Assembly (NCBI GenBank): GCA_016179055.1
Contig: JACOSC010000075.1
Span: forward strand, 1 to 61,476
Origin: Acidobacteriota bacterium
Lineage (GTDB): Bacteria > Acidobacteriota > UBA6911 > JACOSC01
DNA length: 61,476 nucleotides
Direction of reading: 5' to 3'
The translations under genes and the position numbers were made by a program. Of the stretch, positions 1-8,385 are shown in pieces. Under the pieces are notes generated by a model. It was not told the DNA's origin. It searched no databases and saw only the letters and a program-made list of their open reading frames with translations. The first letter of the stretch is position 1. The number at the start of each line of letters is the position of its first letter.

Positions 1-299
1 ATCACCACGGAGGGTAACTTAGCGATGACTGTGCGTTCTCAGCTAATCAGCGTAAAACAACGCTGAAGCCTTGTTTCCAGACGATCCTGGTGATTCTCGT
101 GCAAAATTCAGGTATAAACAGGCCGCTCCTACGGAGCTAAAGGAACTGGCTGAGTAGTTACGAAATCTTTGGAAATGAAATCCAAGCATCATCGCCCGAC
201 CCCTGGCCCCCGGGAACAGTTACAAGCGCACGAAAGTAGAGCGCCGCGTCGATAGGTACTAGGATGGGGAAGATACGGAAATACGCCGAATTCGTGCGA
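1..299. other. Intergenic or edge region with repeat fragments
   Basis: No supported coding region is seen here. Bases 157-223 are a shortened, inverted copy of the repeat family that occurs in full at 7289-7470: they run between GTTAC and AACAGTTAC and keep the family's internal words around 'gaaatccaagca' and 'gcccgacccctgg'. Bases 121-140 resemble the 'gctcctncggagct' hairpin found near the ends of the ~500 bp family A elements. The region therefore looks like repeat debris downstream of the transporter gene. Confidence 0.5.
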
Positions 300-1622
300 T
301 TATCCGGATAGAAATTTTGGGAAGAGTGTGCTCAGGATCAACAAGACCGTCAGCGCCATCATCACCACGCAAGTGACCCAAGCGATGACGTTAAACAATC
401 GACTGTTGCGGTATTGGCCCATGAGGTCGGCGCGATTGCACAACCGCAGCATAAAGATTAAAACGAAGGGCAGCAGGATCCCATTGGCGACCTGCGAGAA
501 CAGTATGACCGGCACCTGCATTTTTTCGCTCAGCAGAAGAACCGCCAAGGCGCCCAGAAAAATCAATCCGGTAAAGAGCGCGTAAAATGTCGGTGCTTCG
601 TGGACTCGTTTATTGATGCCCGATTCAAAACCCAGCCCCTCACACACGTAATAAGCCGTTGCCAGCGGCAGTATGCACGCGGAAAAAAGCGAGGCATTGC
701 ACAGGCCGAAGGCAAAGAGCGCCGACGCGGCTCGTCCGGCCAGCGGCCGCAAGGCGAGCGCCGCGTCACCGGCGTCGGCAATTTCGCGTTGGCCCGAAAC
801 ATAAATGGTCGCCGCGCAGGCTATAATGATAAACAATGCGACTACGTCGGTGATAATGCAACCGACAATGACGTCAAGCCGCGCGTGAAAATAATTCTTG
901 AGCTTAATTCCCTTCTCCACCATGGCGGATTGCAGATAAAACTGCATCCAGGGCGCAATGGTCGTCCCGACCAGACCGATCACCATGTACACCATGCCCG
1001 AATCCCAGCGTATGGTCGGCTTGACCGTGCTCACCATAGCGCCCTTCCAATCCGGGCGCGCCAGAAATCCGGAAATAATGTAGGACACGTAGAAGAGGCA
1101 AGCGAAGAGAAAAACCTTTTCCACGATACGATACGTTCCCTTCACCACCAGGAACCAAACGGTGATCGCCCCCAACGGAACCGCAATGTATCGGCTGACG
1201 CCAAAGACCGACATGCCGGAAGCCAGTCCGGCAAACTCGGAAATGGTGTTGCCGAGATCGGCCAGCAGTAACAGTATCATTAAAACAAACGTCGTACGAA
1301 AGCCATATTCCTCGCGGATCAAATCGGCTAGCCCCTTGCCGGTGACCACGCCCATGCGCGCGACCATTTCCTGAACCACAACCAACGCCACCGTGATGGG
1401 AATCAGCGTCCATAACAATGTGTAACCGAAGCGGGCGCCGGCCAAGGAATACGTGTAAATTCCGCCGGCATCGTTATCCACATTGGCCGTAATGATGCCC
1501 GGGCCGAGGACCGATAAGAAAATCAGCAGATTAATACGAAACCGTTTCCAGCGTGTCACGCGCATAGGACCCAGCCGAGGAAAGTGCTCACCGATTGTTA
1601 AGGAATAGCTCCAAGACATCAT
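300..1622 (-). CDS. NRAMP-related divalent metal transporter (probable Mg2+/Mn2+, NRMT-like)
   Basis: This 440-residue protein consists almost entirely of membrane segments and aligns by eye with the NRAMP fold. The TM1 region (about 41-54) reads GPGIITANVDNDAGG where classical MntH has the DPGN metal site. The TM6 region (about 219-232) reads TTIAPWMQFYLQSA where MntH has MPHNLYLHS, so the transition-metal-selecting methionine appears to be alanine (A223-P224). From family knowledge, NRAMP relatives lacking that methionine include the NRMT group, which carries Mg2+ and Mn2+. The start at 1622 overlaps the end of the upstream regulator gene by 35 bp; Met20 (1565) would give a 22 bp gap instead. 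Neither start has a clear ribosome binding site. Co-transcription with an MgtE-type sensor supports magnesium as substrate, but that is inference. Confidence 0.85.
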   Translation of the reverse strand: MMSWSYSLTIGEHFPRLGPMRVTRWKRFRINLLIFLSVLGPGIITANVDNDAGGIYTYSLAGARFGYTLLWTLIPITVALVVVQEMVARMGVVTGKGLADLIREEYGFRTTFVLMILLLLADLGNTISEFAGLASGMSVFGVSRYIAVPLGAITVWFLVVKGTYRIVEKVFLFACLFYVSYIISGFLARPDWKGAMVSTVKPTIRWDSGMVYMVIGLVGTTIAPWMQFYLQSAMVEKGIKLKNYFHARLDVIVGCIITDVVALFIIIACAATIYVSGQREIADAGDAALALRPLAGRAASALFAFGLCNASLFSACILPLATAYYVCEGLGFESGINKRVHEAPTFYALFTGLIFLGALAVLLLSEKMQVPVILFSQVANGILLPFVLIFMLRLCNRADLMGQYRNSRLFNVIAWVTCVVMMALTVLLILSTLFPKFLSG

Positions 1623-2829
1623 CGGCCGTAACCACGCCCAGCATGCGGCCGTTGTCGTCTACCACCGGAAGCGATAGCAGATTATACTTGTTGAACATTT
1701 CAGCCACGGATTTCTCACTGGCGTAGGACTGAACGGAAATCACCGGATCCTTGGACAGAGTGATCAACGGCGTTCCTGAATCCGCCAGAAAAATTCGGGC
1801 CAGGGGAACCACGCCCACGAGCGCCGCCTGGTCGTCAATCAAATAAACGGCATGCACGGATTCAACCGGACCGTCAAACATTTTTAGCGAGGCCATCGCG
1901 GCCTCTACGGCAGCCGTATCCCCGGCCACGATAAATTCCGTGGTCATCAGCCCGCCGGCGGTGTTTTCCTCGAATCCCAGCAAGTCGCGAACTTCCTTGG
2001 CTTCTTCCTTCTCCATATTGGCAAGAAGTTGCGCCGAGGCTTCCGGCAGCATTTCCTGAAGCACGTCGGCCGCTTTGTCCGGCGGCATTTCCTCGACGAT
2101 GTCTGCGGCGCGACTGGCCGGTATGCTTTCCAGCAAGGCTATCTGCATACGCGCCGGAATTTCAGAGACCGCTTGCGCGGCGGTTTCATCGTCCAAGGAC
2201 TCGATGACCGACTTCTGTTCATCGCGGCTAAGCTCCTCCAGAATATCGGCCAAGTCCGCCGGGTGCAGTTCGGCCAGCCGGTCGTAGGAAATGCGCAGTT
2301 TGAGACGCCGCGCCGGGTCGGGTTCAATCAAATTCACGCACTCCCACGGAATCGTTTTCTGGGAAAACAGATGGGCGACTTGGCGTATAGTGTGCTTGGC
2401 CACAAAGCCTTTCAGCAAGCGTCGCACGGCGGCTTCCCACCCGACATTAACCGCGATAATTTTTAAATCGGTATGACCCTCGGTTGGCCGTATGTCAAAA
2501 TCGACGTCAGTAACGCGAACTACTTTCTTATGATTGACGTCGATGATCTGCTGATCCAAAACATCCTTCTTAATTCGGATCATGGCCTCGTCGGCCGTGT
2601 AAGGACGAATATCCGCGGTGGTCACACTGGTTTGCGCCGCCCGCACGGAAATGGAAGGCATCTGATCGTGCGTAATGTTCAGCATTTGATTCTTTGGCGT
2701 CTTCACGAGGTAGGTCGCCACTTGCAAGGGATTTTGGCTTGGGTCAATTCCCAGATCCACCAGGCGGCCCAAATACTCTCCCTTGGCATCGTAGATTGGC
2801 AAGTTTTCAAGCTCGGTGAAGTAAATCAT
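1588..2829 (-). CDS. PRC-barrel / MgtE N-domain / tandem CBS regulator without membrane domain
   Basis: The 413-residue protein has no membrane segments. Residues about 1-115 resemble two PRC-barrel units (for example IYDAKGEYLGRLVDLGI). Residues about 175-285 match the helical MgtE_N superhelix (ELHPADLADILEELSRDEQ, then repeated EIPARMQ and EMPPDKAADVLQEM units). The end, about 295-413, holds two CBS domains closing with VDDNGRMLGVVTADDVLELF. In MgtE channels the N and CBS domains bind Mg2+ and close the pore, and the membrane domain follows them. Here the protein stops after CBS2 and the next gene is an NRAMP-related transporter, overlapping by up to 35 bp. It is probably a cytosolic Mg2+ sensor acting on that transporter. 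Domain calls are from motif recognition. Confidence 0.85.
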   Translation of the reverse strand: MIYFTELENLPIYDAKGEYLGRLVDLGIDPSQNPLQVATYLVKTPKNQMLNITHDQMPSISVRAAQTSVTTADIRPYTADEAMIRIKKDVLDQQIIDVNHKKVVRVTDVDFDIRPTEGHTDLKIIAVNVGWEAAVRRLLKGFVAKHTIRQVAHLFSQKTIPWECVNLIEPDPARRLKLRISYDRLAELHPADLADILEELSRDEQKSVIESLDDETAAQAVSEIPARMQIALLESIPASRAADIVEEMPPDKAADVLQEMLPEASAQLLANMEKEEAKEVRDLLGFEENTAGGLMTTEFIVAGDTAAVEAAMASLKMFDGPVESVHAVYLIDDQAALVGVVPLARIFLADSGTPLITLSKDPVISVQSYASEKSVAEMFNKYNLLSLPVVDDNGRMLGVVTADDVLELFLNNR

Positions 2830-3013
2830 CGTCGGCCCCCTGGGTCGTCGGCGAGTCCCTGGGCGCCTCTCAAGAAAATGAGCGCCCCAGCCTGACGGTT
2901 GCTTGATTCCGGTTGCTCACCATCCCGTGCAACGTTCGCGCAACCGTGTCTCAATAACCCCGCTGCATCTTATATATTGGCGACGAATCTTCGTCAAGCC
3001 GAAAGCAGCAATC

Positions 3014-3516
3014 CTGAAGTTTGATCATAAGAAGCACGCGGCTGCCAATATCCAGCCCTCGGGGTCCCGGATTGTGGACAATTGTAAGGAGTGGCTACCG
3101 CTTACAATTCAAAGCTCCGAAGGAGCGAGATGTAATAGCCAGGGGCAAGCGAAGCGCAGCCCCTGGAAGCAAGGCGTCCCCAGCACGCCAGCCCTGTAAG
3201 GGCGCACTAATGGAGATCAATTCCTAGGCCGCCGTCGTTTTCTTCAATACGTATCCATCGAGCAGAAGGGTATCGCGCCCTTTCAGGGCTTATAACTTAT
3301 ATAATCTTACATACCAGGGGCGGCGCTGCGCTTGCCCCTGGCTATTATAGAACGCTCTTTCAGAGCTACGCGAACCAGCTTCGAGCTATGGCGGGGCGCT
3401 CGCTTGAAGCGATGGTACAAAAGAATCGCACGGGGATGTGGCCATAGTCCAAACTCTAGAACCCCCTTGCGTAGCCAACTTCGCTACCGTCTGATTGGCT
3501 TATGATCGAATCTCAG
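3014..3516. repeat. Family A ~500 bp inverted-terminal-repeat element, copy 1
   Basis: The element starts CTGAAGTTTGATCATAAG and ends CTTATGATCGAATCTCAG, which are imperfect inverted copies. Inside, the left and right halves are imperfect inverted repeats of each other. Each half holds an AATAGCCAGGGGC... hairpin (stem CCAGGGGC/GCCCCTGG) and a GCCCTGAAAGGGC-like stem, around a short unique centre with the words GGAGATCAATTCC and GCCGCCGTCGTT. Copies lie at 5629-6130, 9503-10105 and (inverted) 59111-59568. The flank from 2830 to 3013 and from 3517 to 3609 shows nothing else that I can support. Confidence 0.85.
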
Positions 3517-3609
3517 TATATTCTGAAAAAGACCGACGCACTAACCTCGCCTGGGCGGACGGACTGCTCACGCCTGCGGAGTTGCTATTATTCAAGAGAC
3601 GGTCGTTGC

Positions 3610-4413
3610 CTATCTCATCAGCAAGTAAAGGTACATGGTTGGGATAGCAAAGAGCAGGCTGTCAATACGGTCCAGTATGCCGCCATGGCCGGGAATGAGC
3701 GCAGAGGAATCCTTCATCCCGGCGCCCCGTTTGAGCAGTGACTCGGCCGCGTCCCCAAACTGCCCAACAACGGAAATAACCGTGGCCAATATCGCGATTC
3801 CCACCGCGGTGTCATGCAGTGAATAAAAGCGGTGAAAGACCAGGCCGGCCGCCACGCTGGCCAGCACGCCGCCGGCGGCGCCTTCGAGCGTCTTTTTCGG
3901 ACTGACCCGCGGCGCCAGCTTATGTCGGCCGAAACGACGACCAACATAATAAGCGCCAATGTCTCCGGCCCACGTCACGATCATTGGAAAGAAAATATAA
4001 GGGTAATTCGCCGCTGCCGAAGGACCTGAAAAGGCTCGTATGGGTATCAACAGACCTAGTAGAAATGTCGTATAGAAGACTCCAAAACAGGTTGCCGAAA
4101 TGGAAGTCAGCGCGGCGTGAAGGTCATCTAAGGCGGCTAAGGCCACTAGGAAAGATACAAGTAGAAGGCTAATCAGAAGCGCCAGGATGATTTGCAGGTC
4201 CAGCCGAAATAGACTAAAGATCATGGCTGCGCCGCTGACGTATCCAAAGATAGTAAAACAGCGCACATTTGAGGCGGCGGCCAGTGTGAAAAACTCGTAG
4301 AGCGCCAGCAACGACACGCCGCCTACCCAGAACGCAAAAAGCCACGACGGCGAGTATAGCACCGCCAAAATAACCAGGGGAACCATCACCAAGGCTGTTA
4401 GAAAGCGCTTCAT
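3610..4413 (-). CDS. cdsA: Phosphatidate cytidylyltransferase
   Basis: CdsA converts phosphatidic acid and CTP to CDP-diacylglycerol in the inner membrane, feeding phospholipid synthesis. The 267-residue product has about eight hydrophobic segments. Its C-terminal part holds the family signature: SPKKTLEGAAGG followed by a conserved stretch reading DSSALIPGHGGILDRIDSLLF, interpretable as the classic S-x3-RIK/KD-x-GxxxPGHGGxxDRxDS motif. It lies 142 bp downstream of uppS on the same strand, the usual frr-uppS-cdsA-dxr type of neighbourhood, although frr and dxr are not seen here. No strong ribosome binding site precedes the ATG. Confidence 0.93.
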   Translation of the reverse strand: MKRFLTALVMVPLVILAVLYSPSWLFAFWVGGVSLLALYEFFTLAAASNVRCFTIFGYVSGAAMIFSLFRLDLQIILALLISLLLVSFLVALAALDDLHAALTSISATCFGVFYTTFLLGLLIPIRAFSGPSAAANYPYIFFPMIVTWAGDIGAYYVGRRFGRHKLAPRVSPKKTLEGAAGGVLASVAAGLVFHRFYSLHDTAVGIAILATVISVVGQFGDAAESLLKRGAGMKDSSALIPGHGGILDRIDSLLFAIPTMYLYLLMR

Positions 4414-4555
4414 GAATTGACCTATGGCTAACTCTTTAGGGTAATGTCCCAGCGACGGCGCGCCGGGAATGATGGGCCGAAGGTGAAGTTTTCCCCATCG
4501 AAGACGCGGCGCGTATTCCCGAGCTCATCGATCATGGCGCATCACCCTCGTTCTC

Positions 4556-5323
4556 TTAGAGCCCACCATAGCGACGGTCGCGTTTTTGATAATCAACAAT
4601 GGCCTGCAGGAGATGTTCTCGGCGAAAATCCGGCCAATAGACCGGCGTCATCCATATCTCCGCATAAGCAATTTGCCAGAGCAGGAAGTTGCTGATACGC
4701 ATCTCCCCACTGGTTCTGATCAAAAGATCAGGATCATCCAGCCCGGAAGTGTATAGGTGATCGGAAATTAATTGCTCCGTAATGACCGTATCCCGATGGC
4801 CGTTCTGAGCGACCTGTCGCATTATGGACTGGAAGGCGTCAACCAGTTCCGCTCGCCCCCCGTAATTGAGCGCGATATTCATGATCATACCGTTGTTTTG
4901 ACTGGTTTCGGCTATGGCCTTCTGCAACGACTGTTGAATATCCGGGGCCAGATCATTCACTCGTCCAATCGTGCAAAAGCGAATGTTATTTTTTATTATG
5001 GATGAGAGTTCCTTTTGCAAGTACTCTTTCAAGAGAGACATGAGAGTACTGATTTCAGATTTTGGCCTTTTCCAGTTCTCTACTGAGAAAGCATAGAGTG
5101 TCAGTACACGGATGCCAAGACGAGCCGAGGTTTCCACAACCTCTTTTACAGAAGCAATGCCGGCGCGGTGGCCGGCTACACGCGGTAGCCTGCGGGCGGC
5201 GGCCCAGCGGCCGTTGCCATCCATAATCACCGCGATATGTTGAGGGAGTCTGTCGAAATCGATGGCTTGCAGCAGAGAGTATCCCCTGGAGCCTCGGGGG
5301 GCTATTTCTTCAAGATTGGCCAT
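4556..5323 (-). CDS. uppS: Isoprenyl (undecaprenyl diphosphate) transferase
   Basis: UppS condenses isopentenyl diphosphate onto farnesyl diphosphate in the cis configuration to make the C55 carrier lipid for peptidoglycan and O-antigen synthesis. The 255-residue protein has the diagnostic IAVIMDGNGRWA near residue 31, with the catalytic Asp in MDGNGRW, then LTLYAFSVENWKRP, NIALNYGGRAELVDA and the C-terminal DLLIRTSGEMRISNFLLWQ. An AGAGG ribosome binding site sits 7 bases before the ATG at 5323. It is probably co-transcribed with cdsA. The upstream region 5393-5421 has a weak TTGATT-17-TAACAT match on the minus strand. Confidence 0.95.
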   Translation of the reverse strand: MANLEEIAPRGSRGYSLLQAIDFDRLPQHIAVIMDGNGRWAAARRLPRVAGHRAGIASVKEVVETSARLGIRVLTLYAFSVENWKRPKSEISTLMSLLKEYLQKELSSIIKNNIRFCTIGRVNDLAPDIQQSLQKAIAETSQNNGMIMNIALNYGGRAELVDAFQSIMRQVAQNGHRDTVITEQLISDHLYTSGLDDPDLLIRTSGEMRISNFLLWQIAYAEIWMTPVYWPDFRREHLLQAIVDYQKRDRRYGGL

Positions 5324-5565
5324 GAATGCCTCTTCAGCACGGAACGGTCACCTCTTCAGGATAGCGATTTCACCTAACCTAAGAGAGAGCTAATGTTAGC
5401 ATACCCCCCTGTACTAATCAAGCCGAGCCCCGCCGGCTATGGCTTACTGAATAATGGTTGACAAATCATGCCTAGCCTGAGCGGAACGACTAAAGAACGT
5501 ACATATGCGAATTCAATCGCCGCCGGCCGGCTACGTTTTCATGCGGGCCAAGGTTTGTAACCCTT

Positions 5566-6130
5566 CTTGAAGTTCGATCATAAGAACCGCAGGGATGACC
5601 GATGATCACCTCTGAGATCACATCCTAGCTTGAAATTCGATCATAAGAAACGCGCGGATGCCAAGCTCCAGTCCCGCGGAGTCCCTGAGTTTGGACATTT
5701 GTAGGGAGTGGGGTACCGCTTACAAACCCAAGCTCCGAAGGAGCGCTCTATAATAGCCAGGGGCAAGCGCAGCCCCTGGAAAGAAAGCGTCCCTAACACG
5801 CCAGCCCTGTAAGGGCGCACTAAGGGAGATCAATTCCGAGGCCGCCGTCGTTGTCTTCTATACGTATTCATCGAGCCGCAGGGTATCCCGCCCTTTCAGG
5901 GCTTATTACTTATATAATTTTTCGTACCAGGGGCTGCGCTGCGCTTGCCCCTGGCTATTATTGCCCGCTCCTTCAGAGCTACACGAGCCCGCTTAGGGCT
6001 ATGGCGGGGTGCTCGCTCGAAGAGGTGGGGACGAAAGGATCGCGCGGGGCTGTGGCCAATGTCCAAACTCCAGAGCCCCTGTGCAGGACCGGCACCGCCA
6101 CCGTCTCATTGGCTTATGATCGAATCTCAG
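5566..6130. repeat. Family A ~500 bp element, copy 2, with tandem left ends
   Basis: A left end reading CTTGAAATTCGATCATAAG begins at 5629, and a second near-identical left end (CTTGAAGTTCGATCATAAG) begins 63 bp earlier at 5566. The right end (CTTATGATCGAATCTCAG) stops at 6130. The interior matches the copy at 3014-3516, including the CCAGGGGC/GCCCCTGG hairpins, the GGAGATCAATTCC centre and the CGCCCTTTCAGGGC stem. The remaining intergenic sequence from 5324 to 5565 shows only a weak uppS promoter candidate. The element ends 81 bp before the start of the kinase gene. Confidence 0.8.
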
Positions 6131-6211
6131 ATCCCGGCGAAACTTCTTATTTTTTGCGATGGATTCTGGTACAATGTGAGCCGTCATCTTCATCGTGCAG
6201 GGAGGGAGATT

Positions 6212-7258
6212 ATGGTATCGTCGTGTCGTTGGGAAGACGAGTTCCCAAAGCTGGACAGTGGTCCCGGCACAGTCATCATGGTCATTGGGGGACCAGATAC
6301 CGGAAAAACTACATTTGTTAATTTCCTTGTCTCCAAATTCGTAGAGACCGGCCGAAAAGTAGCGTATATTGATGCGGACATTGGCCAGTCTACACTAGGT
6401 CCGCCCGCCACCATTGGGCTGGCCGTGTACGAAACACCGGAACAATTAAACCAACCGCAGCCGTCAATAAATTTACAATTTGTTGGATCGATTAACCCCG
6501 TCGGATTTCTGGTTCCTATACTACTTGGCGTCCGGTGTCTGCTGGATAGGGCCCTGGCTTTAGGCGCTCAGGCCATCGTTATGGATACTACCGGTCTCGT
6601 ACGAGGAGCCGCGGCGCAAGAGCTCAAACAACGCAAGATTGATATCACGCAGCCCAACCATGTGGTCGCCTTGCAGAAATCGGCGGAGTTGGAACCCATA
6701 CTGGCCCCTTACCGTTTCTCGCAAAGAATTCTGTTTCATCGACTGGAAGCTCCGCTTGAGATCAAACAGAAATCTGTAGAGTTTCGGCGCAACTATCGTG
6801 AAGGGAAATTCCGGCAATATTTCGCGAATGCCTCGACCCTCGAGATTCCCCTAAGGGACGTGGGATTGTGTGGAACGTGGATCCAGAAAGGCAGGCGTCT
6901 TAACGGGGACGAGACACGCTATCTCGCCAAGATTCTCGCGGTTGACGTTTTATACGGAGAATACGAGTTCGATTGCATCTACGCGGTCACCAATGGAACC
7001 CATTCTACTCGCGAGCTGTATCGTGTAAGAAATCATTTTGGATCGAGCAACCTCAAGCTCGTAACCGCCGAATCGTTGGATAACAAGTTATTATCATTAA
7101 ACGCTGATGATAAGCTGCTGGCGCTCGGCCTTCTCCAGAGAATAGATTTCCAAGATATGAAAATGCGGGTCCTAACCCCTTTAAAAAATTTGGAAAGGAT
7201 ACAACGGCTGAACTTGGGCGCCCTGCGGTTGAAACCGACCGGCAAAGAACTCGCCTAA
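6212..7258 (+). CDS. Clp1/Grc3-like polynucleotide 5'-hydroxyl kinase family protein
   Basis: Clp1, Grc3/NOL9 and their archaeal relatives phosphorylate the 5'-OH ends of RNA. This 348-residue protein has a Walker A loop GGPDTGKT at about 26-33, then YIDADIGQSTLGPP at about 52-65, matching the DxDxGQ motif typical of the Clp1 family, and a Walker B-like VMDTTGLVRG near 123-132. The reading frame is open further upstream, but the ATG at 6212 is preceded by a strong GGAGGGAG site at 6201-6208 and matches the expected domain start. The last ~150 residues look like the small beta-rich C-terminal domain of the family. It is unusual in bacteria. A role in RNA end repair is inference; a GTPase-like or unrelated P-loop function is not excluded. 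Confidence 0.75.
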   Translation: MVSSCRWEDEFPKLDSGPGTVIMVIGGPDTGKTTFVNFLVSKFVETGRKVAYIDADIGQSTLGPPATIGLAVYETPEQLNQPQPSINLQFVGSINPVGFLVPILLGVRCLLDRALALGAQAIVMDTTGLVRGAAAQELKQRKIDITQPNHVVALQKSAELEPILAPYRFSQRILFHRLEAPLEIKQKSVEFRRNYREGKFRQYFANASTLEIPLRDVGLCGTWIQKGRRLNGDETRYLAKILAVDVLYGEYEFDCIYAVTNGTHSTRELYRVRNHFGSSNLKLVTAESLDNKLLSLNADDKLLALGLLQRIDFQDMKMRVLTPLKNLERIQRLNLGALRLKPTGKELA

Positions 7259-7288
7259 GACTCGCGCTTTATCATTCGTTAAGGCCGG

Positions 7289-7470
7289 GTAACTGTTCAC
7301 GGGGATCGGGGGTCAGGGGTCGGGGTCGGGCATTATTACTTGGATTTCTTTACCAAAGACTTCCGCAATCCGTGAAGGATCCGCCGCACTACCGGATTTA
7401 TAAGTCACGATAATTCCTGACAGACATCGGCAGCCCTGGCCCCTGACCCCCGATCCCCGTGAACAGTTAC
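7289..7470. repeat. Family B ~185 bp palindromic element, copy 1
   Basis: The element runs from GTAACTGTTCACGGGG to CCCCGTGAACAGTTAC, a perfect 16 bp terminal inverted repeat. The inner flanks are rich in GGGGTCGGGG-type words. The core reads 'ttggatttctttaccaaagacttccgcaatcc'-like sequence shared with the copies at 35096-35279 and 46662-46860. It has no coding content and resembles a miniature inverted-repeat element. It fills most of the gap between the kinase and the JAMM gene. Confidence 0.85.
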
Positions 7471-7543
7471 CAAAATCCCTAGTTAATGGCGATGAGTAAT
7501 GCGAGGGTCGCACATGGCGGCCTTTGTTTTCGGAAAAACTACT

Positions 7544-7978
7544 ATGCTCCAGGTTATTATTCGCCGTAAAGATATAGAAGCCATTTACCGCCACGCTCAG
7601 GAGTCTTATCCTAATGAGTGCTGCGGCATTTTGACAGGAGTCGCCCATCGGCCTAGACGGGTTATGGGAGTGCATCGCGGCGAGAACATTGCTCTTGATA
7701 AAAGTATCCGCTATCAACTAAATCCCTTGGACCAACTGAAGGTATTAAAGCTGTGCGACCAGCAGAACTTGGAAATAATTGGTTATTATCACTCACATAC
7801 GGATGGCCCTAGCTTGCCTTCGCAAACGGATGCCGAAAACGCATGGCCCAATTACTCATACCTAATTGTGTCCGTTGTGAGAGGAGCTATAGCTAAAGTG
7901 GCTTCATGGGTTTTTAACTCAAGTTTGCTTAAATTCGAGGAAGAGCGTATAATTATCGAAGAGATAGAAGATCGTTAA
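7544..7978 (+). CDS. JAMM/MPN-family metallopeptidase
   Basis: The 144-residue product carries the full JAMM zinc motif. Glu25 lies in NECCGIL, and H83-S-H85, S93 and D96 lie in HSHTDGPSLPSQTD, which matches HxH-x7-S-x2-D exactly. Bacterial members cut isopeptide or peptide bonds, for example removing the tail of sulfur-carrier proteins such as ThiS/MoaD or CysO. No ThiS-like, MoaD-like or E1-like gene lies next to it here. An in-frame ATG at 7514 with a GAGGGT upstream is an alternative start and would add ten residues. The +strand neighbour upstream is the Clp1-like kinase, with a family B repeat between them. Confidence 0.85.
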   Translation: MLQVIIRRKDIEAIYRHAQESYPNECCGILTGVAHRPRRVMGVHRGENIALDKSIRYQLNPLDQLKVLKLCDQQNLEIIGYYHSHTDGPSLPSQTDAENAWPNYSYLIVSVVRGAIAKVASWVFNSSLLKFEEERIIIEEIEDR

Positions 7979-8385
7979 GAGGAAGTTCAAGAGTCGGGCG
8001 ATGAAAACAACCCCATCACATATATGGAAAAAGGCGTCGATGATTATGTGCGCTCGCGTGTAGATTAGCTTTTTTTGGAAGCGCCAAGGAGGGCCGCCAA
8101 TTACTCTAAAAAGAACGTTCAAGGCAAGCGGCTATCGCAAAGGTACCTTGACCATCCTTCATGACACGAGTCTTTATCCCCCCCCATTAGTCCAAGAAAT
8201 ACTAATAAGGACCCACGTCATTACAATGCTATAGTAGCCGCAGGTATTCTCTATCAGCCGTGCTATCCCAGAGACGGATCGTGACCTGGTTTAGCAGGAG
8301 CCTTAATTTTGAACAACTCGGCCCCGCCGCAACCCGCGTACGGTTTCGGCCAATTAAGTGAAGGAAAGGGTAGGATATTAAACCT
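7979..8385. other. 407 bp intergenic region
   Basis: I see no credible gene between the JAMM peptidase and the rodZ-like gene. The longest open frames lack ribosome binding sites and family resemblance. An 8-C run occurs near 8179. A TAGGAT box ends 9 bases before the rodZ-like ATG and could serve as its -10 element, but no matching -35 was identified. Confidence 0.4.

Noticed and set aside
3021-3227. Short frame with KERDVIARGKRSAAPG that recurs at 9636-10061
   Set aside because: The similar peptides come from the conserved DNA of family A elements. The frame is broken by indels in the copy at 5629-6130 and there is no ribosome binding site.
5945-6211. N-terminal extension of the kinase reading frame
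   Set aside because: The 89 extra codons lie inside a family A element, while the ATG at 6212 has a strong ribosome binding site.
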